Below are positions 33,997 through 42,037 of a DNA stretch of 64,000 bases, one piece after another. The notes beneath the pieces were generated by a model that had not been told where the DNA came from, made no database searches, and was given only the letters and a program-made list of their open reading frames with translations. Both the position numbers and the translations under genes were made by a program. The stretch is from Rhizobium sp. CCGE 510 (GTDB lineage: Bacteria; Pseudomonadota; Alphaproteobacteria; Rhizobiales; Rhizobiaceae). The DNA lies in assembly GCF_000292525.1 (NCBI RefSeq), contig NZ_AEYF01000045.1:434001-498000 (forward strand), written 5' to 3'. Position 1 is the first letter of the stretch. Each line of letters opens with the position of its first letter.

Positions 33997-34847
33997 CCGG
34001 CATGGCAAAGCGTTCCTTCAAGAACTCGGCATTGCCGACCATCCTGACCTATCTCGGACTGGCGATCGGCCTGGTCTTTTCGACCTTCCCGATCGTGTGG
34101 ATGTTTTTCAGCTCGCTGAAATCGAATACCGAGATCTTCGCTCTTCCACCGCGGCTTCTGCCGAAGGATTTTACCCTGGCCGCCTATCTGACGATCTTCA
34201 ACGATCCGGTGAAGGTGCGGTTCTTCATCAACAGCTACTTCGTTGCCGGCGTCGTCACCTGCCTGACCCTCGTCATCGCTATCCTGACTGCTTACGGCTT
34301 CAGCCGCTATTCCTTTCGCTTCAAGAACACCTTGAACATCTTCATCATCAGCACGCAGACCGTTCCGCCGATCACCCTTCTGATCCCCTATTTCGGAATG
34401 GTGGTCGCCTTCAGGATCTTCGACACGTATCTGGCACTGATCCTCACCTATATGGTCTTCACACTGCCTTACGCAGTGCTGCTGATGACCGGCTATCTCA
34501 ACACCTTGCCGAAGGAGCTGGACGAGGCCGTTCTGGTCGATGGCGGTTCGAGCTGGACGGCGCTTTGGCGCGTCATCGTGCCCGTCTCCATCCCCGGGAT
34601 CGTTGCTACCGCGGTCTACACTTTTCTGCTGGCGTGGAATGAATTCCTCTTCGCACTGACCCTGACAAAATCGATGGATCTCAGAACCGTTCCGATCGGC
34701 ATCCAGCTGCTAATGGGCCAGCATGCTTTCGAATGGAATGAAATGATGGCGATGAGCGTGCTCGGCTCCCTACCCCTCCTGGTGCTTTACCTCGTTGCTC
34801 AACGCTACTTCCTGGCGGGCATGACCGCCGGCTCGGTCAAAAGCTGA
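33993..34847 (+). CDS. Sugar ABC transporter permease (MalG/UgpE type)
   Basis: Second permease subunit, 284 aa, with six predicted helices and the EAA loop ELDEAVLVDGGSSWTALWRV. ATGA overlap with the first permease gene shows translational coupling. Its C-terminal segment RYFLAGMTAGSVKS is the standard end of this family. No ATPase gene follows; the operon ends here and converges on the HAD phosphatase gene, with a weak GACCAA/TTGGTC hairpin at 34901-34918 between them. Confidence 0.92.
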   Translation: MTGMAKRSFKNSALPTILTYLGLAIGLVFSTFPIVWMFFSSLKSNTEIFALPPRLLPKDFTLAAYLTIFNDPVKVRFFINSYFVAGVVTCLTLVIAILTAYGFSRYSFRFKNTLNIFIISTQTVPPITLLIPYFGMVVAFRIFDTYLALILTYMVFTLPYAVLLMTGYLNTLPKELDEAVLVDGGSSWTALWRVIVPVSIPGIVATAVYTFLLAWNEFLFALTLTKSMDLRTVPIGIQLLMGQHAFEWNEMMAMSVLGSLPLLVLYLVAQRYFLAGMTAGSVKS

Positions 34848-34935
34848 TGGATGGTGGCGGGCTTGACAATGACAGGAGCGATCCCAGCCCACCGAGGTAG
34901 GACCAATTCTTTTTGGTCTTGAGATCAGCCAGGGC

Positions 34936-35757
34936 CTATTGCTCCGCCTGCACCCAGCGATTTGGTGCAGTTTCGCCGACCGCATGCAAGATCGAGCCGG
35001 CAATATCGGCAAATCCAAGTCCGGCGGGCTGCAGGGAGATCCATCTTGGCGCGTGTTGCAATTGCGCAAGGACCGGAATGATGTTGTTGACCCCGAAGGA
35101 GTTGCGGATAAAGCCGAACATCGGCGCATCGTTTCGAGAGTCGCCGACGAAGGCGGTCACGGCGGGCATGTCAGCCGGATCGATGCCGAACATCTCGGTT
35201 AAAACGCGCTCGCTCATCGACCGCTTGTCATAATTGCCGATCCACGTGTTGATGTGGATGGAACTGATCGCCACCGTTCCGCCCATGGCTCTGATACTGG
35301 ACGCCAGGTCCTCGACCTCACGTGGATCGTGACCCTGGATGTCGATTGCGACATCGGCGAGCCGAAAGACCTGGTCATGGGCAATTTTGAACGTCCTGCT
35401 CTGTTGCGCGATCAGCTCTTTGATCGCCTGCAGGTGCTGCCGTTGGCGTTCCCCCTGCAGCCCGCCGTCTTCCCAATAGTCGAAGACGACTTCGCCGCTC
35501 CGGCGGGTAACGCAATATGCACCGCTTTCGCCGATGACGGCGGCAACCGGCCAAGCGCGAACGATATGTTCACACCAGCCGGCTGAACCGCCGGTGACCG
35601 GCACCACGGCAATACCGGCCCGGCAAAGATCCCAGAGAGCTTCGTAGGTTTGCGGCAGAAGCTTACCCTTCGTCGTCAGGGTGTCGTCGATGTCGGTAAA
35701 AAGGTAGCGGACATCCTGCAGCTCACGCGCAGATGGCGCCAAGTCTACGTAACTCAT
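34936..35757 (-). CDS. HAD-family phosphatase at the end of the ugp operon
   Basis: Cytoplasmic HAD-superfamily (Cof-type, class IIB) phosphatase of 273 aa from the ATG at 35757, which has GAGGAG upstream. Motif I is YLFTDIDDTLTTKG, motif II VPVTGGSAGWCEHIV, and motif IV VTAFVGDSRNDAPMFGFI. Its start overlaps the regulator stop (ATGA). Because it is the last gene of a glycerol-3-phosphate uptake operon, it may dephosphorylate an imported or derived phosphate ester; that is inference. The N-terminal extension of 48 codons is in the regulator gene and is rejected. Confidence 0.85.
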   Translation of the reverse strand: MSYVDLAPSARELQDVRYLFTDIDDTLTTKGKLLPQTYEALWDLCRAGIAVVPVTGGSAGWCEHIVRAWPVAAVIGESGAYCVTRRSGEVVFDYWEDGGLQGERQRQHLQAIKELIAQQSRTFKIAHDQVFRLADVAIDIQGHDPREVEDLASSIRAMGGTVAISSIHINTWIGNYDKRSMSERVLTEMFGIDPADMPAVTAFVGDSRNDAPMFGFIRNSFGVNNIIPVLAQLQHAPRWISLQPAGLGFADIAGSILHAVGETAPNRWVQAEQ

Positions 35758-36539
35758 GTCATCTCCTCGCTGCATGTGACCACGTCCAAGCCACTTTCGA
35801 TGAGAGCGTTGACAGCCGAAGCTTCGCCGGGCAGCCGATCCGTGTAAAAACGGCTGAGTTTGCTGAATGGCGCAACCCGCACCGAGGCGGTCCGCGTCCA
35901 TTTGCTGACATCTGCGGCGAGAATCTGGATTTTTGAATTTTCGAGAAGCGCGTTGGTGATTTGGGCTTCGTGATAGCTGAAATCCATCAGGCCGGTGAGC
36001 GGGCTCAGAGCGCCTGCGCCGACCACTGCGTGGGTCGCATAGAATTTTTCGACAAATCGGATTACATCCGTGCCGACCACGTCACGGTCATCGTGACGCA
36101 AAAGACCGCCGGTCAAATGGACCTCGACATTCGGGGCGTCGCAAAGGCTCAAGGCAACGTGGATGTTGTTGGTGATAACCGTCAGACCCTGGTGGTCGCG
36201 TAGCGCATCCGCAACAAATTGAACCGTGCTGCCGATCCCGAGGAAGACTGTCGCGTCCGCCCCGATGTCGGCGGCGACGCGCCGCGCGATAAGCCGCTTG
36301 GCGCGCCGGTTGAGCTGGGCGCGGGCATTGAGCGAGATGTTGCTGCCCTCGACCGGCAGGTCGACGCCGCCGTGGAAGCGACGCGCATGCCCAAGATCGC
36401 ATAATGCATTGATATCGCGACGAATGGTCTGCGTCGTCAAATCGTACCGGCGTGCCAGCTCCTCGATGTACTGGACACCTTCCGTTTCGATCAGCGCAAG
36501 GATCTCGCGTTGTCGGCTCGATATGATCCGCTGCCCCAT
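35754..36539 (-). CDS. DeoR/GlpR-type transcriptional regulator of the ugp operon
   Basis: Repressor of 261 aa. N-terminal helix-turn-helix SRQREILALIETEGVQYIEE, then LARRYDLTTQTIRRDINALC; sensor domain with ATVFLGIGSTVQFVADAL, LTVITNNIHVALSL, and AHAVVGAGALSPLTG. It lies in the operon nine bases after the phosphodiesterase, so it should autoregulate. The palindrome upstream of ugpB has ATGTTC/GAACAT half-sites like the GlpR operator, which supports binding there, with glycerol-3-phosphate as a probable inducer. Confidence 0.9.
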   Translation of the reverse strand: MGQRIISSRQREILALIETEGVQYIEELARRYDLTTQTIRRDINALCDLGHARRFHGGVDLPVEGSNISLNARAQLNRRAKRLIARRVAADIGADATVFLGIGSTVQFVADALRDHQGLTVITNNIHVALSLCDAPNVEVHLTGGLLRHDDRDVVGTDVIRFVEKFYATHAVVGAGALSPLTGLMDFSYHEAQITNALLENSKIQILAADVSKWTRTASVRVAPFSKLSRFYTDRLPGEASAVNALIESGLDVVTCSEEMT

Positions 36540-36548
36540 CGCCGCTCC

Positions 36549-37298
36549 TTACGTGAGGTAGACACTGGGATCGTCTGTTATCACGCCGGTCAAACCCGCG
36601 TCCCAGAAAGACGCGAGCCACTTGGGATCGTTGCAGGTCCACGCTCGCACCTTGATTTCACGACGGACCGCCTCTTCAAGAAGCCCGATACTGAGGGCCT
36701 TGTAGTCAAGATGGACGGTCCTTGCGGGGATCGACCGAAGGATATCCCACCAATCGGCAGGCACCTTGCTCCACAGCATGGCGAGCTCGTAGCTCGGATC
36801 AATCGCGTGCATTCCTTTCAACGCAGCGGCATCAAAGCTCGAGATCATGATCTTGGTGTGCGGCGCTCGCACCTTCAGATGTTGATCAACGACACTCACC
36901 AACTGGTCGAGCGACTTGTGATGGGCATGCTGCTTGATCTCGACATTGGCGTTGAGGCCGAGTTCGCCGAGCGCGGAAACCACGCGCGCCAATGTGGGCA
37001 GCGGCTCACCTTCGAATTGCGGGCCGAACCATGAGCCGGCGTCGATAGTGTCGAGGTCCGACGCGGTGAGGTCGGCGAGATTTCCCTTTGACGACGAGCA
37101 GCGATCGATGGAAACGTCGTGGATCACGACCGGGGTCCCATCGGCAAGGAGTGCAACGTCGAGTTCGACCCATTCCGCGCCTTGTTCGGCGGCTGCCCGA
37201 AAAGCAGCAATCGTATTCTCGGGCGCAACCGCGGAGGCGCCTCGATGCGCCTGTACCTCATTGCGTGTCGGGCCAGATCGCGCCTCTACGGTCGTCAT
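36549..37298 (-). CDS. Glycerophosphodiester phosphodiesterase
   Basis: GDPD-family enzyme of 249 aa that hydrolyses glycerophosphodiesters to glycerol-3-phosphate and an alcohol. Motifs: QAHRGASAVAPENTIAAFRA (catalytic His and Glu near the N-terminus), WVELDVALLADGTPVVIHDV (metal Glu/Asp, second His) and LNANVEIKQH (metal Glu). No signal peptide, so it acts on substrate already imported by UgpBAEC. The ATG at 37298 starts just before the family region. It follows ugpC by 55 bases. E. coli ugpQ occupies the same operon position. Confidence 0.92.
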   Translation of the reverse strand: MTTVEARSGPTRNEVQAHRGASAVAPENTIAAFRAAAEQGAEWVELDVALLADGTPVVIHDVSIDRCSSSKGNLADLTASDLDTIDAGSWFGPQFEGEPLPTLARVVSALGELGLNANVEIKQHAHHKSLDQLVSVVDQHLKVRAPHTKIMISSFDAAALKGMHAIDPSYELAMLWSKVPADWWDILRSIPARTVHLDYKALSIGLLEEAVRREIKVRAWTCNDPKWLASFWDAGLTGVITDDPSVYLT

Positions 37299-37353
37299 TG
37301 TCTCATCTCTTTCAACGCTTCTGGGGTTGGGATGGAGAAATAACAAACCGGTG

Positions 37354-38400
37354 TCAATCTGTGCGTTTTCCGGTATTGCTATTGAAAGGGTGCATGGCGC
37401 CAAGACGTGCGAAGACGTCGATATTGGCATTTTCGGTAAAGTCCGGGCGTCCCGGCACGGTCAGGATGACCGTCTGCTGATTTTCACCCAATCGCACATG
37501 CAGATGACTTTCTCCGCCGATGGGCTCAAGCAATTCGACGGTCGCACTGAGACGAATCGAAGGCTCTATCGGCCGAGCGACGAGCAACGCGTCGGGCCGA
37601 AGGCCGACCACATCGGTGCCGGCAGGCAAGGCGAGCGTGCTTGCGTCGTCGGCGGCCCTCAGGATGTCGATCGGCACAAGGTTCATGGGTGGTGAACCGA
37701 TGAAACTTGCGACAAACAAGCTGGCCGGACGGTCGTAGACTGCGACTGGCGTGCCGACCTGTTCGACAAGGCCGCCGTTCATCACAACCAACCGGTCGGC
37801 AAGTGTCATCGCTTCAAGCTGGTCATGGGTGACGTAGATGCTGGTCGTCTTCAATCGCCGCTGCAGCCGGCGTATTTCTACGCGCATCTGCACACGCAAT
37901 TTCGCATCAAGATTTGACAGAGGCTCATCGAAAAGAAAGGCGGCCGGCTCGCGAACGATGGCCCGCCCCATCGCAACGCGCTGGCGCTGTCCTCCGGAGA
38001 GTTCGCGCGGTTTGCGATCCAGCATCGGGCCGATTTCAAGGATCTCGGCGGCTTCCGCCACGCGGCGGTTGATCTCAGCCCGCTCCGTGCCGCGGTTTTT
38101 CAAACCATATTCGAGATTTCCGCGCACGGTCATATGCGGATAGAGCGCATAATTTTGAAAGACCATTGCGATGTCGCGGTCGGCCGGCTCTGCCTTGTTC
38201 ACATTGCGGCCGGCAATCTCGACCTGGCCTTCGCTGATCGTTTCCAGGCCGGCGATCATGCGAAGCAGGGTCGATTTGCCACAGCCAGAAGGACCGACAA
38301 GCACGATGAGTTCGCCGTCGGCAACCGAAAGGTTGATGCCTTTGACAGCCGGAACGGCACCATAATTCTTCTTGACGTCGATGATATTGATCGTGGCCAT
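37354..38400 (-). CDS. ugpC: Glycerol-3-phosphate ABC transporter ATPase UgpC
   Basis: ATPase of 348 aa of the MalK/UgpC class: Walker A GPSGCGKSTLLRMIAG, Q-loop VFQNYALYPHMTVRG, signature LSGGQRQRVAMGRAI, Walker B AFLFDEPLSNLDAKL, switch IYVTHDQLEAMTLAD and the C-terminal regulatory domain (VVGLRPDALLVARP). ATG at 38400, one base after the ugpE stop, with GGAG upstream. It may also serve the two ATPase-less importers in the window, since MalK-type ATPases can be shared. Confidence 0.93.
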   Translation of the reverse strand: MATINIIDVKKNYGAVPAVKGINLSVADGELIVLVGPSGCGKSTLLRMIAGLETISEGQVEIAGRNVNKAEPADRDIAMVFQNYALYPHMTVRGNLEYGLKNRGTERAEINRRVAEAAEILEIGPMLDRKPRELSGGQRQRVAMGRAIVREPAAFLFDEPLSNLDAKLRVQMRVEIRRLQRRLKTTSIYVTHDQLEAMTLADRLVVMNGGLVEQVGTPVAVYDRPASLFVASFIGSPPMNLVPIDILRAADDASTLALPAGTDVVGLRPDALLVARPIEPSIRLSATVELLEPIGGESHLHVRLGENQQTVILTVPGRPDFTENANIDVFARLGAMHPFNSNTGKRTD

Positions 38401-38401
38401 T

Positions 38402-39250
38402 TCATTTCTCCGTTTCGACCAGGCCTTTGACAAAAAGGCGTTGCATGGCGACGATGACGAGGACGGGTGGCAGGGCGGCCAGAATGACTGCTGCCATCAC
38501 GAGGTTCCAGCGCGGCTCGGCATCGGCGACGGCTGCCATGCGCTGGATTCCCATGACGACGGTATAGAAGCTCTGGTCTGTGGTGATGATCAGCGGCCAG
38601 AGATATTGGTTCCAGCCGAGCACGAAGAGGATGATGAACAGCGCCGCGATGTTGGTGATCGACAGCGGCAGCAGAATATCGCGGAAGAACTTCATCGGCC
38701 CGGCCCCATCGACACGCGCGGCCTCCATCAGTTCGTCAGGGACTGTCAGGAAGAACTGCCGAAACAGGAAGGTTGCGGTTGCCGAGGCGATCAACGGAAT
38801 GATGAGGCCGCCGTAGTTGTTCAGCATTCCGAGATCGGCGACGACCTTGTAGGTCGGCACAATGCGCACCTCGACCGGCAACATCAGCGTGATGAAGATC
38901 ATCCAGAAGGCCAGGGTCCGGAACGGGAAACGGAAATAGACGATGGCAAAGGCCGAAAGGATCGAAATGACGATCTTCCCGACGGCGACGCCAACCGCCA
39001 TGATCAGCGAATTGATCATCATTGGCCCGATCGGCGGCGCTCCCGAGCTTGTCATCCCGGATGACAGCATCGTCGAATAGTTCTCGATGATGTGGCTTCC
39101 CGGTGTCAACGGCACGACGCCTGACAGGAAGTCGTTTGGCCCATGGCTCGATGCGATGAACGCCACGTAGACGGGAAACACGACGATCGTGACGCCAAGG
39201 ATGAGGACAAGGTGGGCCAGGAAATTTAGGAAAGGGCGATTTTCAACCAT
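38402..39250 (-). CDS. ugpE: Glycerol-3-phosphate ABC transporter permease UgpE
   Basis: Permease of 282 aa with six predicted helices and the EAA loop ELMEAARVDGAGPMKFFRDI. Start sequence MVENRPFLNFLAHLVLILG is family-like. It forms the channel with UgpA. It is 12 bases after ugpA and one base before ugpC. Assignment to UgpE rests on the order B-A-E-C and on the clearly UgpB-like binding protein. Confidence 0.92.
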   Translation of the reverse strand: MVENRPFLNFLAHLVLILGVTIVVFPVYVAFIASSHGPNDFLSGVVPLTPGSHIIENYSTMLSSGMTSSGAPPIGPMMINSLIMAVGVAVGKIVISILSAFAIVYFRFPFRTLAFWMIFITLMLPVEVRIVPTYKVVADLGMLNNYGGLIIPLIASATATFLFRQFFLTVPDELMEAARVDGAGPMKFFRDILLPLSITNIAALFIILFVLGWNQYLWPLIITTDQSFYTVVMGIQRMAAVADAEPRWNLVMAAVILAALPPVLVIVAMQRLFVKGLVETEK

Positions 39251-39262
39251 CCTGGGGGTCCC

Positions 39263-40147
39263 TCAATATTGCACGCGGCGTTCGATGAAGCGGAACTGCA
39301 CAGCGGTCAGTGCAACGACGATCACCATCAGAATGACGGACTGGGCCGCCGACGAGCCTAGATTCAGTCCGATGAAGCCGTCGAAGTAGACCTTGTAGAC
39401 AAGGATCTCGGTTGCGCGCGCCGGCCCGCCCTGGGTGGTCGCATGAACGATGCCGAAGGTATCGAACATCGCGTAAACGATATTGATGACGATCAGATAG
39501 AAGGTCGTTGGCGAGATCAGCGGGAAGACAATCGTCCAGAAACGCTTTATAGGACCGGCGCCATCGATGGCTCCGGCTTCCTGAAGCGAGCGGGGAACGG
39601 ATTGCAGTGCAGCCAGGAAGAACAGGAAATTATAGGATATCTGTTTCCAGGTTGCGGCGATCACGATCAGGATCATGGCATCGTCCGGATTGATCAGATG
39701 GTTCCAATTGACGCCCATCGCGCGCAACATATAGGCGACGATACCGATCGACGGATTGAACATGAACCACCACAGAATGCCGGCAATCGCCGGTGCGACG
39801 GCGTAGGGCCAAATCAGCAGGGTCGAATAGATTCGAGAGGTGCGTAGCACGCGCATTGCCGCGGCAGCCAGGAGCAGTGCGATAGCCGTCGACAGCACCG
39901 TCACCAGAATGGCGAAGACGAGCGTGTGGCCGAAGGCATTGATGTAGATCGGATCGGCAAAAAGCCGACGGTAATTTTCGAACCAGACGAAGTTGGTTTT
40001 GAAGCCGAAGGCATCCTGGCGCAGAAAGGATTGCCAGAATGCAGTTGCCGCAGGCCAGAGAAAGAATACGACGGTGACGAAAATCTGCGGGGCAATGAGC
40101 AGATAAGGCAAAAGCTTGTTGGGAAATACGGTCCGTTTGGTTTGCAT
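39263..40147 (-). CDS. ugpA: Glycerol-3-phosphate ABC transporter permease UgpA
   Basis: Permease of 294 aa with six predicted helices. Near the start it reads NKLLPYLLIAPQIFVTVVFF, and its EAA loop is SLQEAGAIDGAGPIKRFWTI. UgpA-like features include FVWFENYRRLFADPIYINAF. It follows ugpB after 64 bases that contain a hairpin, and is 12 bases from ugpE. Confidence 0.92.
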   Translation of the reverse strand: MQTKRTVFPNKLLPYLLIAPQIFVTVVFFLWPAATAFWQSFLRQDAFGFKTNFVWFENYRRLFADPIYINAFGHTLVFAILVTVLSTAIALLLAAAAMRVLRTSRIYSTLLIWPYAVAPAIAGILWWFMFNPSIGIVAYMLRAMGVNWNHLINPDDAMILIVIAATWKQISYNFLFFLAALQSVPRSLQEAGAIDGAGPIKRFWTIVFPLISPTTFYLIVINIVYAMFDTFGIVHATTQGGPARATEILVYKVYFDGFIGLNLGSSAAQSVILMVIVVALTAVQFRFIERRVQY

Positions 40148-40171
40148 GAGCCCTCACACTGACGGATGGAA

Positions 40172-40201
40172 AACGGGGGCCGGTGTTCACCAGTCCCCGT
40201 T
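40172..40201 (-). promoter_or_regulatory. Intercistronic hairpin between ugpB and ugpA
   Basis: Arms AACGGGG (40172-40178) and CCCCGTT (40195-40201) enclose an inner GGTG (40182-40185) and CACC (40188-40191) stem with a 3x3 internal loop. Its position after the binding-protein gene parallels the hairpin at 32989 and suggests 3'-end protection of the ugpB message. Confidence 0.55.
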
Positions 40202-40211
40202 GCGGAGCTCC

Positions 40212-41534
40212 TTAGTTGGCGGACTGGAAATCGCGAAGCTGTTCGTTGCCGCGTGAAACCACCGCATCAACCGCTTCCTTCGCTGTCTTCTTTCCACCCA
40301 GCAATGCGGCAAACTCATCGTCGATGATGCCTCGTACCTGGACGTAGTTGCCGAAGCGGATGCCCTTGGAATTGTCGGTGGGCGTCACCCGCGTCAGTTG
40401 TTTGATGCCGATGTCGGCGCCAGGGTTCTTCTCGTAATAGCCCTGATCCTGACCAAGCTTATAGGCAGCTTCGGTGATCGGCAGGTAGCCGGAGAACTGA
40501 TGCCAATCGGCCTGAACTTCCGGCTTCTGCAGGTAGGTGAAGAACTTCGCCACACCCTTATACTCTTCCGCCGGACGGCCCTTCAGCGTCCAGAGCGTGG
40601 CACCGCCGATAATCGAATTCAGCGGCTGGTTGATGACGTCGTCATAGTCGGGGAGTGGCGCAAAACCGACCTTGAAACTCTTGGCGTTGTTGATGACGCC
40701 GGCCCGGCCGGCCGATGAGTTCATGTACATCGCGCATTCCTGCGAATAAAACATCGGAGGTGCGTTGTCGCCGCCGCCAGGACCACCGAATTTGAAGAGG
40801 CCTTCGTCCTGCCACTTCTTCAAGTTGTCCCAATGGCGGATCGTAAGATCGTTGTTGAAAGTGAACTCCGCGTCCAGGCCGCCAAAACCGTTGGCCTTGG
40901 TGGAGTAGGGCTTGTCGTGCAGCGCATTGAGATTTTCGGTCTGGATCCAGGAGATCCAGGCGCTGGTGAAGCCGCATTTGGCAGCGCCTGATTTCATGAT
41001 GGTCCGCGAGAAGGATTCCACCTCGGCCCAGGTTTTCGGCGGCGTCTCCGGATCAAGCCCGGCCTTCGTGAAGACGTCCTTGTTGTAATACATGATCGGT
41101 GTCGAGGAATTGAAGGGCAGCGACAAGACGTTGCCGCTGGTGTCTGAGTAATAACCGACGACCGGAGCGAGGAATTTGCTCTGATCCCAGCTCTCGCCTT
41201 CGTCCTTCATCAACTGGTAGACGGGATAGACAGCACCCTGTGCTGCCATCATGGTGCCGGTGCCGACTTCATAGACCTGGACGATTGCCGGCTGCTGGTT
41301 GGCACGAAACGCGGCGATCGCGCCCGTCAGCGTCTCGTCATAGGTGCCCTTAAAGACCGGCACGATCTCATAATCGGACTGCGATGCATTGAACCCCTTG
41401 GCGATCTGTTCAAGCTTCGCGCCATTCTCGCCGCCCATGGCGTGCCACCACTGGATCTTTGTGGCGGCCATTGCCGGAACGGCTAACGATAGGCTGGTCA
41501 GTCCTGCGGACAGGAAAAAAGCAATCCTATTCAT
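40212..41534 (-). CDS. ugpB: Glycerol-3-phosphate-binding protein UgpB
   Basis: Periplasmic binding protein of 440 aa. Signal peptide FFLSAGLTSLSLAVPAMA, mature start ATKIQWWHAMGGENGAKLEQ. It matches the E. coli UgpB pattern along its length: KGTYDETLTGAIAAFRANQQ, QVYEVGTGTMMAA, LPFNSSTPIMYYNKD, NSIIGGATLWTLKG, SGYLPITEAAYKL and GYYEKNPGAD. Start at the ATG at 41534 with GGGAG; the 24 upstream codons are rejected. First gene of the ugp operon. No Pho box is visible upstream; regulation by the GlpR-like protein is more likely. Confidence 0.95.
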   Translation of the reverse strand: MNRIAFFLSAGLTSLSLAVPAMAATKIQWWHAMGGENGAKLEQIAKGFNASQSDYEIVPVFKGTYDETLTGAIAAFRANQQPAIVQVYEVGTGTMMAAQGAVYPVYQLMKDEGESWDQSKFLAPVVGYYSDTSGNVLSLPFNSSTPIMYYNKDVFTKAGLDPETPPKTWAEVESFSRTIMKSGAAKCGFTSAWISWIQTENLNALHDKPYSTKANGFGGLDAEFTFNNDLTIRHWDNLKKWQDEGLFKFGGPGGGDNAPPMFYSQECAMYMNSSAGRAGVINNAKSFKVGFAPLPDYDDVINQPLNSIIGGATLWTLKGRPAEEYKGVAKFFTYLQKPEVQADWHQFSGYLPITEAAYKLGQDQGYYEKNPGADIGIKQLTRVTPTDNSKGIRFGNYVQVRGIIDDEFAALLGGKKTAKEAVDAVVSRGNEQLRDFQSAN

Positions 41535-41617
41535 TTTCACTCCCATTGCTCTCGGTCCGCAGCCTCCCGCTCCAGACGTTAGGCAATGGTAACAGGCATG
41601 GTTCACTTTGCAACCAT

Positions 41618-41639
41618 CAAATGTTCAAATGAACATTTG
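41618..41639. promoter_or_regulatory. GlpR-like operator upstream of ugpB
   Basis: Perfect 9-bp arms CAAATGTTC (41618-41626) and GAACATTTG (41631-41639) separated by AAAT. The ATGTTC-N4-GAACAT core resembles the known GlpR half-site. Located 84 bases before the ugpB start and the best dyad in the region. Confidence 0.65.
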
Positions 41640-42037
41640 CCTTAATGGGTTGGGACGCCGACATCGATGGATTGCGGTTTCTGTCAATCCGGCTGGGACT
41701 GGCCATGGCTTCTCCGATATTCGCAAGGCGGGGGCTTCCATGTGCCGCTCTGGGTCGTTCGCTCATGCCAAAGCGGAATGGCGCTCGGTACGCTTTGCGG
41801 CGGATGGCGGATGGCGGATCGTCCACATCATGGGATCGAAGATCCCCCGCCTCAACCCAATGCGGCCCCTGAACATTAAAGGGGCACGGATATTGAGAGC
41901 CCTTCCACGCATTTTTCGGGAAGATGGGCATCCAGATGACAACGGCGAATGCCGCCCTGGGGGCCAATGCAGAGCTTTTGTGCCGAAACCGGCGGAGCAT
42001 TGACGCTGTTTGGCGGATTTTACACGGCAAAATATGC
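41640..42037. other. Gene-free stretch between ugpB and the PfkB gene
   Basis: I see no supported gene in these 398 bases. Long open frames on both strands are Arg/Pro/Ser-rich and have no family pattern. A short GGCGGAT tandem (near 41800-41818) is the only visible repeat. Confidence 0.5.

Noticed and set aside
41535..41660. Pho box before ugpB
   Set aside because: No pair of TGTCA-type repeats with 11-bp spacing is visible.
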